Part shown: positions 46,728 to 57,099 of the stretch, piece by piece
How the letters are laid out: each line of letters begins with the position of its first letter
Numbering within the stretch: the stretch's first letter is position 1
Assembly (NCBI RefSeq): GCF_000967655.1
Contig: NZ_JXYA01000022.1
Coordinates: 29,359 to 93,358, forward strand
Direction: 5' to 3'
Length of the DNA: 64,000 nt
From: Pseudoalteromonas rubra
GTDB lineage: Bacteria > Pseudomonadota > Gammaproteobacteria > Enterobacterales > Alteromonadaceae
Program-made: the position numbers and the translations under genes
The notes under the pieces: model-generated
Told to the model about the DNA's origin: nothing
Databases searched by the model: none
The model's input: only the letters and a program-made list of their open reading frames with translations

Positions 46728-46958
46728 TTACGAAGCTGAGTTATTGTCTGCGCGGTGCAGTTTAGCTAAATGATAAATATTCACCAGCGCAAGTAAGCCG
46801 TTGGTCAATGCCACGGGCCAGGCGGTGATCATCACACCATAAATAGTAAAGCAAATACAGCCTGCAAGGTTGAACCAGCGCAGCTTGACCACGTTGGACA
46901 TCATCAGAGAAACGACTAAAAAGGCAGACGCAATGTAACCTAAAAGTTCCCAAGTCAT
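46728..46958 (-). CDS. YgjV-like small membrane protein
   Basis: 76 residues from the ATG at 46958, which has GAGGAG about 9 bases upstream. Three short hydrophobic segments: LLGYIASAFLVVSLMM, WFNLAGCICFTIYGV and WPVALTNGLLALVNIYHL. The pattern matches the YgjV/inner membrane family, of unknown role. Convergent with the amidohydrolase gene. Confidence 0.7.
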   Translation of the reverse strand: MTWELLGYIASAFLVVSLMMSNVVKLRWFNLAGCICFTIYGVMITAWPVALTNGLLALVNIYHLAKLHRADNNSAS

Positions 46959-47253
46959 TTGTTCTCTCCTCGCAGTTGAGTTAGCATTATTCAGTGTAGA
47001 CGCCAAAAGTCGAAATGCGGGGTAATAGCAACCGTCTGTTTGGCGTTATCTTGCATCTTAGCAAGTGACACAGAATAAAAAGGCTAACTCACTAAACCCC
47101 ACAGAAATTAGGACCTGAAATAAGCTCTAACACGGGAACGGGGGTGAAAAGCACTTAGCCTCTCAATCGGGTGAGTTAGCGTGAAACCGATAAGTGTCAT
47201 GCTATCTTCATAACAAATTAATAAATAGGACAATTGTCCGAAGAGCCATCCAG

Positions 47254-47910
47254 ATGTTTCAATATCATTTTTCAACCACTTTGGTGGAACAACTGCTCAG
47301 TTTTGCAGGAAACAGTTTTCAGCACACAAAAAAAGAAGTGCTCATTCATCAGGATGAACCGCTCACAAAGCTGATCCTGGTGAGAAGTGGTACTGTGTCT
47401 TTTAGCTATGACGTGGGCAATGGCCGCCGCTTGCTGTTAGGTCAGCTGGACTGTAACAACACCCTAATCGGTGAAATAGAAGCACTGAATAACCAACCCT
47501 GTATTTATACGGTCACTTGCCTGAATGATGTACAATATAACCTGATAGAACTAAAGCATTGGCGACAACTACTCCTTGCTCAACCTGAGCTAAGCCTGTA
47601 CACCGCTCAGACCATCGCAGCAAAGTTTACCGAAAATCAGAAAATCAACCTCGACAAGCTATTGTTGCCGCTGAGCTATAATATCGCAAAAGACTGCTTA
47701 CTCAGGGCAGAGAATAACCACCCGGCCCTACTCAGAGCTTATTCGACAGTGAGTGCAGAAGCTGAGCGTTTTGCTACGACTGAGCGCGCTTACCGTCGCG
47801 TGGTCAGCGAGCTTGTTGAAAAAGGGTTAATCGTTAGAACATCAGATGGTCTGAAGCCCGTAGACATGGCTAAATTACAGGCATTCATCGATGCATTTGC
47901 ACAAATATAG
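47254..47910 (+). CDS. Crp/Fnr-family regulator, YeiL-like
   Basis: 218 residues. N-terminal cyclic-nucleotide-binding fold (KLILVRSGTVSFSYDVGNG, NTLIGEIEAL) and a C-terminal winged helix region (ATTERAYRRVVSELVEKGL). It resembles E. coli YeiL, a stationary-phase/starvation regulator of the Crp/Fnr superfamily. The cAMP-contact residues of Crp are not evident, so the signal is unknown. ATG at 47254 is preferred to the GTG at 47194. Target genes cannot be told from this sequence. Confidence 0.75.
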   Translation: MFQYHFSTTLVEQLLSFAGNSFQHTKKEVLIHQDEPLTKLILVRSGTVSFSYDVGNGRRLLLGQLDCNNTLIGEIEALNNQPCIYTVTCLNDVQYNLIELKHWRQLLLAQPELSLYTAQTIAAKFTENQKINLDKLLLPLSYNIAKDCLLRAENNHPALLRAYSTVSAEAERFATTERAYRRVVSELVEKGLIVRTSDGLKPVDMAKLQAFIDAFAQI

Positions 47911-48153
47911 TTATGTATTATTGTCGGGAAAAATGAATTATTAACACATTCGATGTGATAACCTAAAAGTACATCAGTAGGTTATTATTTTATGTGAAAT
48001 TTTGGATAAAGATCGAGCAGTTCACTTGACGAAAAATTAATGTGGGCTTATCCTCTAAACACTAATTTGCGTGCGGGGCAAGGCTCTCTTACATCTGCAA
48101 AGCATTAGTGACTACTCTCAGTTTACTTGGATTTAAAGGAAAAGGTAAAAATC

Positions 48154-50100
48154 ATGGGAAACAAACAATTCAAACTAACTAAACTTGCCCTTGCGTTGGG
48201 TGTTACAGTTAGTTTAGCAGGCTGTTTTAGCGACAATGACAATAACGTTGATATCAAAGAGCCACCGACAGATAAAACAATTGCCGTTTTACCTGGTGAT
48301 CTCGTTGTTGAAAAGCAAGCAGGCTCATTTTCAATCGTAGTAACAGATTCTGCAGGCCAACCGCTAAGCGAAGAAGTTAACGCCACTATCAACTTCACAA
48401 GCAACGCCGCAAGCGTTCTAAACACTGCGGGCGGAGCATTGACGGTAGAAGACAGAGCAGCAACAGGCGGTTCATTTGCATTCACAGTAAATGCAATTCC
48501 AGCTGACGGTCTATCCTTTGATTACGTCATCACAGCTGACGGCTTCCTTTCGAACTCAGGTACCGTTGAACTGTCGAGCACAGACACCGACGTTGCGGAT
48601 CAGGTTCGCTTAACAGCACGTACCCTTGAGCAAGCGGACGGTGCAGCACCTATCATTGCGACTACAAGCACACTTGCCGCACTTGCAGGCGATGGCGTAA
48701 CAACGTCTTACACTGCAGACGGTGGCCTGGCACTTGAAGGCGCGGACAGCATTACTTTGACCAAAGATCTTGATGCTGCTAAGAACACTAACAAAGCAGC
48801 CGGTGGTGTATCGGTTACTTTGGATAACGGCACAAAGTTCCGTGACAAAGACAATCAACCGCTTCAATCAGTACCTACTCTGACTGTAGCTTACTTCGGT
48901 AACGAAGCAACTCGTTCAACTTCTGAAGAAGACACTGTCGCTGCGCAAGACTCTTCACTTGACGCTTTCCCTGGCGGTCTTGGCCTAACAGTCGCTGAAG
49001 ATGAAACGACTAACCGTGAAGGTTCATTCGCGACCGGTGGTTTCGTTGCAATCGAGCTGATTGACGAAAACAACAACAAAGTTGACAACTTCGATGGTGG
49101 TAGTATCAAAGTTGCAATGAAGATTGATAAGAACACGTCAAACACCTGTCAAATGAAGTTTACAGGCGATGCATCTGATGCAGCGGCAGTAAAAGCAGCA
49201 GCTGAAGATACCGACACCGGCATGTTTAAAAACGGTGTTTGTACTAAAACCGTAGCACCAGAAAAAATTGAAGTGAACGATATCTTCCCAGTTTGGAGCT
49301 ACGACGAAGATGCTGGTAAGTGGTCTTTCGAAAGCTATGGTGTAGTTAAGGCAGATGCAGACGCTAATGCAACTACACACAACGTTGCAGTATCTGTTAA
49401 CCACTTATCTTACTGGAACCTGGACTTCTTCACTTACATCATCGGTGCTGATAAGTGTGATAATCGTCGTTTAAGCTTTGACATCAAAGATTCAAACGGC
49501 AATGACAGCCAGGTATATGCAGATGTACTGGTTGAAGCTAACAGCTACCGTCTATTGATTGGTGCATACAACCGTACCAACCTTGCAAAAGGTACTTTCA
49601 GAAACCCACCTTCATTCCCAGTTAAACTGAAAATGATGAAAGACGGTGTAAACATTCTGGATGGTGCTACTCTGGCTGACAATACAACTATTGGTCTTAA
49701 TGATAACAATGCGGCAACAGGTGTACAATTCACAGACCTGTGTGACCTGGATGGTGGTACCTTGCAGCTGACTACAGCGCCTCAGGCTAACATTGTTAAG
49801 CCGCTAACGCCTCAGTTTGTATGTGCAAGCAATACTGCAGACGAGCAGCCAACACCAATCTCTACACCAACAATTGCTCAATTGTTCCGTGGTGGTCGCT
49901 TCGTGAAGACCTTCTACCCTACAGGTCAGTTTGAAGTAAGCCTTGAGGGTGGCGATTCGGCGGCCTACACCGTTCGTTACAAGAACCCGAACAACAACAC
50001 TTGGTTCACTCAGGCGATTGAAGCTAACACAACAGCTGCAACGCTTGATATTCCAGTTACTTGTACTGTTCAGAGCGTAACAGGTACTGGTGGTAGCTAA
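48154..50100 (+). CDS. Large outer-membrane lipoprotein, unknown function
   Basis: 648 residues. ATG at 48154 has AGGT 7 bases upstream. The signal is followed by a lipobox ending LAGCF, so it is lipid-anchored. The first third has Ig-like beta strands (VEKQAGSFSIVVTDSAGQPL), and the middle is Asp/Ala/Thr-rich. Further Cys occur in NTCQMKF, GVCTKTV, KCDNRR, DLCDLD and FVCAS, possibly disulfides. Codons are strongly biased to those of abundant proteins (GGT, GTT, CGT, AAC). It is thus probably one of the most expressed proteins encoded here. No family match from memory; a surface-layer, adhesion or structural role is possible. Confidence 0.75.
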   Translation: MGNKQFKLTKLALALGVTVSLAGCFSDNDNNVDIKEPPTDKTIAVLPGDLVVEKQAGSFSIVVTDSAGQPLSEEVNATINFTSNAASVLNTAGGALTVEDRAATGGSFAFTVNAIPADGLSFDYVITADGFLSNSGTVELSSTDTDVADQVRLTARTLEQADGAAPIIATTSTLAALAGDGVTTSYTADGGLALEGADSITLTKDLDAAKNTNKAAGGVSVTLDNGTKFRDKDNQPLQSVPTLTVAYFGNEATRSTSEEDTVAAQDSSLDAFPGGLGLTVAEDETTNREGSFATGGFVAIELIDENNNKVDNFDGGSIKVAMKIDKNTSNTCQMKFTGDASDAAAVKAAAEDTDTGMFKNGVCTKTVAPEKIEVNDIFPVWSYDEDAGKWSFESYGVVKADADANATTHNVAVSVNHLSYWNLDFFTYIIGADKCDNRRLSFDIKDSNGNDSQVYADVLVEANSYRLLIGAYNRTNLAKGTFRNPPSFPVKLKMMKDGVNILDGATLADNTTIGLNDNNAATGVQFTDLCDLDGGTLQLTTAPQANIVKPLTPQFVCASNTADEQPTPISTPTIAQLFRGGRFVKTFYPTGQFEVSLEGGDSAAYTVRYKNPNNNTWFTQAIEANTTAATLDIPVTCTVQSVTGTGGS

Positions 50101-50120
50101 TTACTAGAGTAAACTGAATT

Positions 50121-50145
50121 AAAGCCGCGTTTACGCGGCTTTTTT
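50121..50145 (+). terminator. Terminator after the lipoprotein gene
   Basis: Nine-base stem AAAGCCGCG / CGCGGCTTT with a 4-base loop, followed by T-rich sequence. Strong match to an intrinsic terminator. Confidence 0.92.
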
Positions 50146-50189
50146 ATTGCCCCCAGCTTCTGACTCGGCATCCGCTTCATACCATTTTG

Positions 50190-50362
50190 ATACCAATTTG
50201 CTTAATTAAGTGTGCTATTTTGAGGCGAGAAAAGAGGGCCGAAACCCAAGCAAAAATTTGCGAACTCATACCTTAGGTAAAGGTTCTAAATGAGAAACTT
50301 TTAATGCTCTTAGCGTCATATTTGCCCCGCCAAATTGAACAGACATTAAGTGAAATTGGTAT
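50190..50362. mobile_element. MITE-like element with ATACCAATTT ends
   Basis: 173 bases bounded by perfect 10-base inverted repeats ATACCAATTT and AAATTGGTAT; with an offset the match extends into CTTAAT/ATTAAG. No transposase is inside. The same right end lies beside a relic IS630-type transposase, so the element may use such an enzyme. Target-site duplication was not clear. Confidence 0.5.
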
Positions 50363-50419
50363 GACTTATAAGCAGGTAAGATTTGTCCATTCTCTACCCC
50401 ATTATGATTGCATCCAATC

Positions 50420-50640
50420 TCCATATAAGGTAAACACATCGCTGCACTGACCCAAGTATCATCGTAGTTTGCATCGGTTCTGTTTGATAACTTGTGCTGT
50501 CTAAGCCAGCGCCGCACTTGCTCTATAGGGGGTTAGCTCTGGTGAATAAGGCCGTCACCTAATAATCACTGCGGTCTCCAAGCCCTCTACCGAACCATCT
50601 TTAAAGTGCCAGGCAGCACGACCCATGGTGCACAGCCGTT
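50420..50640 (-). pseudogene. IS630-family transposase relic
   Basis: Read on the minus strand, pieces of the C-terminal half of an IS630 transposase appear in different frames: AAWHFKDGS near the second Asp region, then stop, PYSPELTP, then after a frameshift IEQVRRWLRQHKLSNRT and ANYDD. Intact enzymes have PPYSPELNPIE then a continuous W.WLRQ.K segment. At least one in-frame stop and one frameshift break it, so it is dead. The 83-residue frame 50266-50517 is its last piece running into the MITE. Confidence 0.72.
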
Positions 50641-51277
50641 CTTACTGGCTAATTCCTTTATGGTATTTGTTTTAAGTAACAATGAATAACAGCTTTATCC
50701 AGCACCGACTTTAACCTCATAAACTACTGAATATTAGATTTTTTCTTACTTTGAGAACCTGGGGTTGCGAATTGGCACAGTTAACCAGTACGAGGTTACT
50801 CGCAAACACTAAGGGCTATTCGATAACCTAACGCAAAGACCGCATCATTCATGCAGTATGACTTTGACAATGTACTCAGCAATATCTGCGCAACGGTGGC
50901 AGCCATGCAGCGTTTTTGAAAATTCAAACTATCTTGAGAAGAGGCCATCTTGAATAGAGCAAGATTTGATAAGCGTTACTTTGGTGTGATGATTTGATAG
51001 ATGTATAGAATGACTCCTAACTAATACTCATCCATATTAGAAAGCATGGCGAATAGCAGGTCAGAAATGATAGCTAAATACCCTGTCAATTAAACTGTAT
51101 AGGCGTTCAGAAAGATAAAGGATAAAAGGATAAAAGGATAAAAGGATAAAAGGATAAAAGGATAAAAGGATAAAGATCATAGTCGCAACGAAGGTCTGTG
51201 ATAACGACTAATACATTAAACACAGGCAAAAGGAGCACCCATATGAACTGCTGAGTGCTCCGCTACGCTAGTAGTCG
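50641..51277. other. Non-coding degenerate region downstream of recA
   Basis: About 640 bases with no convincing gene on either strand. It holds scattered short frames, the 8-bp tandem repeat at 51113-51174 and the tail of recA. Probably decayed mobile-element DNA. Confidence 0.6.
51113..51174 (+). repeat. 8-bp tandem repeat GGATAAAA
   Basis: Six full copies of GGATAAAA and a seventh shortened copy, preceded by AGATAAA. A simple-sequence tract that can change copy number by slippage. It lies just beyond the recA stop, in no gene. Confidence 0.93.
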
Positions 51278-52330
51278 TTATAGTTCCAGGTCTTCTGCAT
51301 CCGCCAGACCCTGGCCTTCACCTTCTTCTGGCTTAATGGTTGCCTGAAGCAGTAGCATTTCACGCAGTTTGCCTTCTATCTCGTCAGCAATTGCCGTATT
51401 TTCTTTCAGGAACTTAATCGAGTTTGCTTTACCCTGGCCAATTTTGTTGCCATTGTAGCTAAACCAGGCACCCGCTTTATCCACTAGCTTGTGCTTCACA
51501 CCCAGGTCGATAAGCTCGCCCTGTTTCGACGTACCTTCGCCGTACATGATGATGAATTCAGCTTGCTTAAATGGCGGCGCCACTTTGTTTTTAACGACTT
51601 TCACGCGAGTTTCGTTACCGATAACCTCGTCGCCCTCTTTCACAGAGCCGATACGACGAATATCTAAACGTACTGACGCATAGAACTTAAGTGCGTTACC
51701 ACCTGTTGTGGTTTCCGGGTTACCAAACATCACACCAATCTTCATACGAATTTGGTTGATGAAGATACACAGAGTGTTTGAGCGCTTAATGTTGGCTGTC
51801 AGTTTACGCAAAGCCTGAGACATCAAACGTGCTTGCAAACCAACGTGGGTATCACCCATTTCGCCTTCAATTTCCGCTTTAGGCGTCAATGCGGCCACTG
51901 AGTCAACCACCACCACGTCTACTGCACCTGAGCGTACTAGCATGTCACAGATCTCAAGGGCTTGTTCACCCGTATCAGGCTGAGACACAAGCAGGTCGTT
52001 TACGTTAACGCCCAGCTTTTCTGCATAGACAGGGTCCAGTGCGTGCTCGGCATCTACGAAAGCACATGTTTTGCCTTGCTTCTGAGCTTCTGCAATGGCT
52101 TGCAGCGTCAGAGTGGTTTTACCTGATGACTCAGGACCATAAATTTCTACAATACGACCAGTTGGCAAACCACCGATACCCAAAGCGATATCCAGCCCCA
52201 AAGATCCGGTTGAAACGGCTTCAATATCCAATGCCTGGCTGTCGCCCAGTTTCATGATAGAGCCTTTACCAAATTGTCTTTCAATCTGAGACAATGCAGC
52301 GTCGAGCGCTTTTTGTTTGTTATCGTTCAT
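51278..52330 (-). CDS. recA: Recombinase RecA
   Basis: DNA-dependent ATPase for homologous recombination and SOS induction, 350 residues. Walker A is [10 protein letters not shown], then EHALDP, and [14 protein letters not shown] as usual; the C-terminal tail is acidic. The ATG at 52330 has GGAG 6 bases upstream; the TTG at 52342 in frame is less likely. A LexA-box promoter lies upstream and pncC precedes it in the same direction, as in many gammaproteobacteria. Confidence 0.97.
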   Translation of the reverse strand: MNDNKQKALDAALSQIERQFGKGSIMKLGDSQALDIEAVSTGSLGLDIALGIGGLPTGRIVEIYGPESSGKTTLTLQAIAEAQKQGKTCAFVDAEHALDPVYAEKLGVNVNDLLVSQPDTGEQALEICDMLVRSGAVDVVVVDSVAALTPKAEIEGEMGDTHVGLQARLMSQALRKLTANIKRSNTLCIFINQIRMKIGVMFGNPETTTGGNALKFYASVRLDIRRIGSVKEGDEVIGNETRVKVVKNKVAPPFKQAEFIIMYGEGTSKQGELIDLGVKHKLVDKAGAWFSYNGNKIGQGKANSIKFLKENTAIADEIEGKLREMLLLQATIKPEEGEGQGLADAEDLEL

Positions 52331-52360
52331 TTGCTTCTCCAATCTAGCGTATTGACGACA

Positions 52361-52388
52361 AGTATACTGTATGGAATTACAGTATCAA
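52361..52388 (-). promoter_or_regulatory. recA promoter with LexA box
   Basis: On the minus strand: -35 TTGATA, then a 16-base spacer that is itself CTGT-N8-ACAG (a LexA box, CTG-N10-CAG), then -10 TATACT. LexA on this site would cover the whole spacer and block RNA polymerase. About 31 bases from the -10 element to the recA ATG. Confidence 0.85.
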
Positions 52389-52395
52389 GCTTAAT

Positions 52396-52887
52396 TTAAG
52401 CATTTAGCAGAGAAATAATTTTTCTAATAGTAAATTCAATAGCTTGCTTTCTAACTTCGGCTCTATTTCCGGCAAATTGACACACTTCACACAGTATTTT
52501 TCCCTGTAAATAGAAGCCAAACCATACAGTACCAACCGGCTTGTCTTGTGTGCCACCACCCGGGCCTGCAATACCCGAAACCGCTATCGCCACATCTGCC
52601 TGCGCCGCTTTCGCCGCCCCCTGTACCATCTCATCAACGGTTTGCCGGCTGACCGCACCAAACTCAGTTAAGGTATTGTGCGCAACGCCCAACAGTTGAA
52701 CCTTTGCCTCATTGCTGTAAGTCACAAAGCATCGCTCAATATAAGCTGATGAACCTGGGGTGTCCGTCAGCGCATAGCTAATACCACCACCAGTACATGA
52801 TTCCGCGGTAGTGATTGTCAGGCCGTTATTCGTTAGAATAGCCCCCAATTGTGCCGCCAGTCCGGCTATCTCAGTATGAAGCTCCAT
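52396..52887 (-). CDS. pncC: Nicotinamide-nucleotide amidohydrolase PncC
   Basis: CinA C-terminal-domain enzyme of 163 residues, recycling NMN to NaMN in NAD metabolism. The signature TTAESCTGGGISYAL is at about residues 25-39, with GIAGPGGGT downstream. The ATG at 52887 is chosen because AAAGGA lies 7 bases before it; the ATG two codons up is too close to that site. Upstream of recA, as commonly found. Confidence 0.92.
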   Translation of the reverse strand: MELHTEIAGLAAQLGAILTNNGLTITTAESCTGGGISYALTDTPGSSAYIERCFVTYSNEAKVQLLGVAHNTLTEFGAVSRQTVDEMVQGAAKAAQADVAIAVSGIAGPGGGTQDKPVGTVWFGFYLQGKILCEVCQFAGNRAEVRKQAIEFTIRKIISLLNA

Positions 52888-52911
52888 ACTCATTTCCTTT
52901 AGGTATAAGTA

Positions 52912-55500
52912 ATGTCGTTAGATCTTTATTCCGAACATACTATAAAACAACAAACCCCTATGATGCAGCAGTATCTTAGGATCAAAGCGCAACACCCGGA
53001 TATTCTGCTGTTTTATCGTATGGGTGATTTCTACGAGCTGTTCTTTGATGACGCCATTCGCGCCGCCCAGTTACTGGACATTTCACAGACCCACCGAGGT
53101 AAAGCCGGCGGCGCACCGATCCCAATGGCGGGCGTCCCTTATCATGCTGTTGAGAATTATCTCGCCCGGCTGGTGCAGATGGGTGAGTCTGTGGCTATCT
53201 GTGAGCAGGTTGGCGACCCTGCTACCAGCAAAGGGCCTGTTGAGCGTAAAGTAGTACGCATCGTTACACCGGGTACGGTGACCGATGAAGCCCTGTTGCA
53301 AGAGCGTCAGGACAACCTGCTGGCTGCGCTGTGGCAAGACAAGCAGCAGTATGGTGTCGCGTACTTAGACATCAACTCCGGACGTTTTAACATTGTTGAG
53401 CTGGCCACCGATGAGGCACTTACCTCAACACTACAAAGATTACAGCCGGCGGAGCTGCTCTACCCCGAATCATTCAGCAATTTGCTAGTCCTTGAGCAAG
53501 TAAAAGGGGCCAGACGCCGTCCGGATTGGGAGTTTGATCTCGATACAGCTACCCATTTGCTTTGCCAGCAATTTGGCACACAAGACCTGATTGGATTTGG
53601 TGTTGCCGAGGCAAAAGCCGGACTAATTGCAGCCGGATGTGTGATGCAATATGTGAAAGATACACAGCGCACCGCACTGCCACATATTCGGGCCATTACG
53701 CTGGAGAAAAACGAACACGCAGTTATTCTCGATGCCGCCACGCGTAAAAACCTCGAACTAACCGTTAACCTGTCTGGCAGTATCGAAAACACGCTGGCAC
53801 AAGTGCTGGATAAAACCGCCACGCCGATGGGCTCGCGGCTGTTAAAACGCCGTATTCATACGCCAGTGCGTAACCGTGACGAGCTTAATGCCAGGCTTAA
53901 TGCCATCGCCAGCCTGATTGAATCCCAGCTCAATATCGAGGTCTATGACGCGCTGCGCCAGATTGGCGATATCGAACGTGTGGTTGCTCGCCTTGCCCTG
54001 TGTAATGCCCGACCAAGAGACTTAACGCGACTGCGTAATGCATTGCAGGCACTGCCCCCGTTGCATCACCTGTTGGGAGAAAGCAGCGATCCCCGGTTGC
54101 AGAAGATCCGCGCACATTCTCCGACTTTGCCAAAGCTTCAGGATTTGCTGGAACGCGCTATCATAGATAACCCACCGGTACTGATCCGCGATGGCGGTGT
54201 AATTGCCCCCGGCTACAACAGTGAGCTGGATGAATGGCGCGCGCTCAGCGAAGGGGCCACCGATGTGCTGGATCAGCTAGAAGAGCGTGAACGAGAGCGC
54301 ACCGGGATCAGCACACTGAAAATTGGTTACAACAAAGTACATGGCTTTTATATTGAGATCAGCAAAGCCAACTCACACCTGGCGCCGCCCGAGTATATTC
54401 GTCGTCAGACACTGAAAAACAACGAGCGCTATATCATTCCTGAGCTCAAAGAGCATGAAGACAAAGTCCTGGGCAGTCAGAGCAAAGCACTGGCGCTTGA
54501 AAAGCAGCTGTATGAAGAGCTGTTTACTTTGATTGCACCGTATATCGAGCAGCTTCAAACCATGGCGGCGGCGCTGGCCGATTTAGACGTGCTCAATACC
54601 CTGGCAGAGCGGGCACAAACCCTGGATTACTGTAAGCCGGAACTCAGCAATGGCGATGAGATCCACATCGAAGCTGGTCGTCACCCGGTCGTTGAGCAGG
54701 TCAGCAAAGAGCCTTTTATTGCCAACCCGGTTCACCTCAACGCGGATCGCAAGATGCTGATCATCACAGGTCCCAACATGGGTGGTAAATCGACGTATAT
54801 GCGCCAGACAGCGCTGATCGTGCTGATGGCGCATATTGGCAGCTATGTTCCTGCCAGCGCTGCGCAAATAGGTAAAGTCGACCGTATCTTCACTCGCATT
54901 GGCGCCAGTGATGACCTGGCTTCCGGACGCTCCACCTTTATGGTCGAAATGACCGAAACCGCCACCATACTGAACAATGCAACGGCGCAGTCTCTGGTCT
55001 TAATGGACGAAATTGGCCGGGGGACCAGTACCTACGATGGTCTCTCTTTGGCTTATGCGACCGCCGACTATCTGGCCGGTAAGATAGCCGCCAAAACGCT
55101 GTTTGCCACCCATTATTTTGAGCTAACAGAACTGGCTGAACAGCAATCTGGCCTGGTCAATGTGCACCTGGATGCCGTTGAGCACAACGACACCATTGCG
55201 TTTAAACACACGGTCATGGAAGGCGCCGCCAGTAAAAGTTTTGGTTTGCAGGTCGCCGGACTGGCAGGAGTACCCAAAGCGGTACTGGCCATGGCAAAGC
55301 GTAAACTGACCTTGCTGGAGCAACACCAGAGTGTGGTCGAAAGTCCCCAATCAACCTCATCAGCACCTCAGATGCAACAGAGCCTGCCGCTGGTCAGCGA
55401 GCCCTCTGAAGTTGAGAAAATGCTCGAGGAGATTGACCCGGATGAGCTGTCACCTCGTGCCGCCCATGACCTGATCTATCAATTAAAGGCACTTCTTTAG
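52912..55500 (+). CDS. mutS: DNA mismatch repair protein MutS
   Basis: 862 residues. N-terminal mismatch-binding domain with [15 protein letters not shown] (Phe-X-Glu mismatch motif region), then clamp and lever domains, and the ABC ATPase with Walker [14 protein letters not shown] and the Walker B/D-loop [15 protein letters not shown]. Recognises base mismatches with MutL. Divergent from pncC; 24 bases between the two starts. Confidence 0.97.
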   Translation: MSLDLYSEHTIKQQTPMMQQYLRIKAQHPDILLFYRMGDFYELFFDDAIRAAQLLDISQTHRGKAGGAPIPMAGVPYHAVENYLARLVQMGESVAICEQVGDPATSKGPVERKVVRIVTPGTVTDEALLQERQDNLLAALWQDKQQYGVAYLDINSGRFNIVELATDEALTSTLQRLQPAELLYPESFSNLLVLEQVKGARRRPDWEFDLDTATHLLCQQFGTQDLIGFGVAEAKAGLIAAGCVMQYVKDTQRTALPHIRAITLEKNEHAVILDAATRKNLELTVNLSGSIENTLAQVLDKTATPMGSRLLKRRIHTPVRNRDELNARLNAIASLIESQLNIEVYDALRQIGDIERVVARLALCNARPRDLTRLRNALQALPPLHHLLGESSDPRLQKIRAHSPTLPKLQDLLERAIIDNPPVLIRDGGVIAPGYNSELDEWRALSEGATDVLDQLEERERERTGISTLKIGYNKVHGFYIEISKANSHLAPPEYIRRQTLKNNERYIIPELKEHEDKVLGSQSKALALEKQLYEELFTLIAPYIEQLQTMAAALADLDVLNTLAERAQTLDYCKPELSNGDEIHIEAGRHPVVEQVSKEPFIANPVHLNADRKMLIITGPNMGGKSTYMRQTALIVLMAHIGSYVPASAAQIGKVDRIFTRIGASDDLASGRSTFMVEMTETATILNNATAQSLVLMDEIGRGTSTYDGLSLAYATADYLAGKIAAKTLFATHYFELTELAEQQSGLVNVHLDAVEHNDTIAFKHTVMEGAASKSFGLQVAGLAGVPKAVLAMAKRKLTLLEQHQSVVESPQSTSSAPQMQQSLPLVSEPSEVEKMLEEIDPDELSPRAAHDLIYQLKALL

Positions 55501-55504
55501 TTAT

Positions 55505-55533
55505 AAAAAAAGCGGCTTACCAGCCGCTTTTTT
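55505..55533. terminator. Bidirectional terminator, mutS/fadL-like
   Basis: Stem AGCGGCT / AGCCGCT with a TACC loop, six A before and six T after. Lies between convergent genes. Confidence 0.9.
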
Positions 55534-55548
55534 CATTTCATGCAGATA

Positions 55549-56805
55549 TTAGAAGCTGTGATTATACTGCACACCAACCACCGTCGCGTGGCCTTTTGAC
55601 TTAAAGCCCCACTCGCTGCCCAGCGCATCTTTTTCAACAAAAGTCTGCGTTTTACCGCGCAGAATACTCAACCCTAAGTCCACACTCGCCGCTTCGCTCA
55701 GTTGATACTCAGCACCGAATGAGTACCAGGTACGATCAGTGTCCGGAATGGAGATAGACATGTGCGACTCATTAGCCGGAGAGCTGTCATAGGCAAGACC
55801 TGCGCGTAACTTCAGAGACTCGCTCCACTGATAGTCTCCACCCACAGCAAATCGCAATGAGTTATCAAACAACTCCTGTTTATTGAATACAGGCTTACCG
55901 GATACTTGTGCCTCAAGCTCCTGGAAGCTGTTCCAGCCTGTCCACAACACGCTGTAGTGCAACGTCATTGGCTCAGTCAGTTTATGGCTACCAGAAATTT
56001 CTGCTATTGCCGGAAGCGTCAGCTCAAGAGTACCTGCCATCGCAACGCCGTTGGTACCGCCAAGGGATGCCGGGATCTGGTTACTGAAGTGACCGTCAAA
56101 GGTAATATCTGTTTCGCTGCGATAATGAAAGCCCAACCGGTTGTCAGCATCAATTTGATAGCTCAGACCCAGGTTCCAGCCATAGCCACTGTCGTCCCCT
56201 TCCAGGTTAACCACTTCTGTGCTGGCCGGGGCCTGTAATGGGTTTGCACCCAGATGACGGATCACTTTTGCATCGGCATAAACATGATTCAGGCCCAGTG
56301 CCAGTGTCCATTGTGGGTCAATTTCGTAGGCCACAGAGACGCCCGTATTGATCGTGACTATCTCGGTCTCACCTGCCAGCTGACCGGCAACATAGTCTTT
56401 ATCGAACTCAGTTGCCAAACCAAATTGAGAGTAGACCCCCGCACCGACAGACCACTGCTCGTTCAAACGTGCCGTCATGAATACGGCAGGCACCACGGCG
56501 CTTGGCGCAATGCTGTTATCGTCCAGCAGGTTTGCAGGTAGCCCATTGTTGGTCGATGTGCCTTGTAAGCTGACATCTGGCTCAACGTACATAGCCGCCG
56601 CGCTCACCTGCACGCCCTCAAACTGGCCCATTAGCGCCGGGTTACGTGCAACAACCGACGCATCATCGGCGGCACTGGCTTCACCGGCATAGGCACGGCC
56701 TAACCCTGAAACATTTTGCTCAGCCAGCTGAAATGCCGCTGCCAGTGACTGCGAAGACGCCGCCATCAAACCTGTCGCTACCAATGCGCGTAGTACTGTA
56801 TTCAT
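55549..56805 (-). CDS. FadL-family outer-membrane transporter
   Basis: 418 residues. After a Sec signal (MNTVLRALVATGLMAASSQSLA) comes the FadL N-terminus AAFQLAEQNVSGLGRAYAGE and ARNPALMGQFEG, the hatch/NPA region. It ends in YNHSF, a C-terminal Phe. FadL proteins let long-chain fatty acids or other hydrophobics cross the outer membrane. ATG at 56805 has AGG 7 bases upstream. Confidence 0.88.
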   Translation of the reverse strand: MNTVLRALVATGLMAASSQSLAAAFQLAEQNVSGLGRAYAGEASAADDASVVARNPALMGQFEGVQVSAAAMYVEPDVSLQGTSTNNGLPANLLDDNSIAPSAVVPAVFMTARLNEQWSVGAGVYSQFGLATEFDKDYVAGQLAGETEIVTINTGVSVAYEIDPQWTLALGLNHVYADAKVIRHLGANPLQAPASTEVVNLEGDDSGYGWNLGLSYQIDADNRLGFHYRSETDITFDGHFSNQIPASLGGTNGVAMAGTLELTLPAIAEISGSHKLTEPMTLHYSVLWTGWNSFQELEAQVSGKPVFNKQELFDNSLRFAVGGDYQWSESLKLRAGLAYDSSPANESHMSISIPDTDRTWYSFGAEYQLSEAASVDLGLSILRGKTQTFVEKDALGSEWGFKSKGHATVVGVQYNHSF

Positions 56806-56995
56806 TCTCAACCTCAAATGTTATTCAACAAGAATAAAAAATTGCCCCCACAGTACAGAAAACAAAAGTAAAAATCCGCATTTTAAGCACTTTTAACAGC
56901 TCAATTGCGCAATATTAAGGCATTTAATGCACTTTATTTACAGCGTGGATCGAAGTAAGAGCAAATACTCTAACCAGCTATTTACACCACTAAAC

Positions 56996-57014
56996 GATAT
57001 TAATTCTCATTACC
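56996..57014 (+). promoter_or_regulatory. Possible Fur box
   Basis: A 19-base site matching the Fur consensus GATAATGATAATCATTATC at 14 of 19 positions, 86 bases before the small DUF3325-like gene. Borderline by sequence alone. Confidence 0.45.
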
Positions 57015-57099
57015 ATTGAATAAAAGCATCGCTTCACATATACTCTTAGCCATATTCACCGCCTTGATATTACAGGGCACTTGAAGGGAGGTTTGGTCT

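Noticed and set aside
50266..50517. 83-residue minus-strand ORF as a separate gene
   Set aside because: It joins the tail of the IS630 transposase relic to MITE sequence and lacks its own start region.
51113..51174. CRISPR-like regular repeat
   Set aside because: Units are 8 bp, contiguous, with no spacers; a simple tandem repeat.
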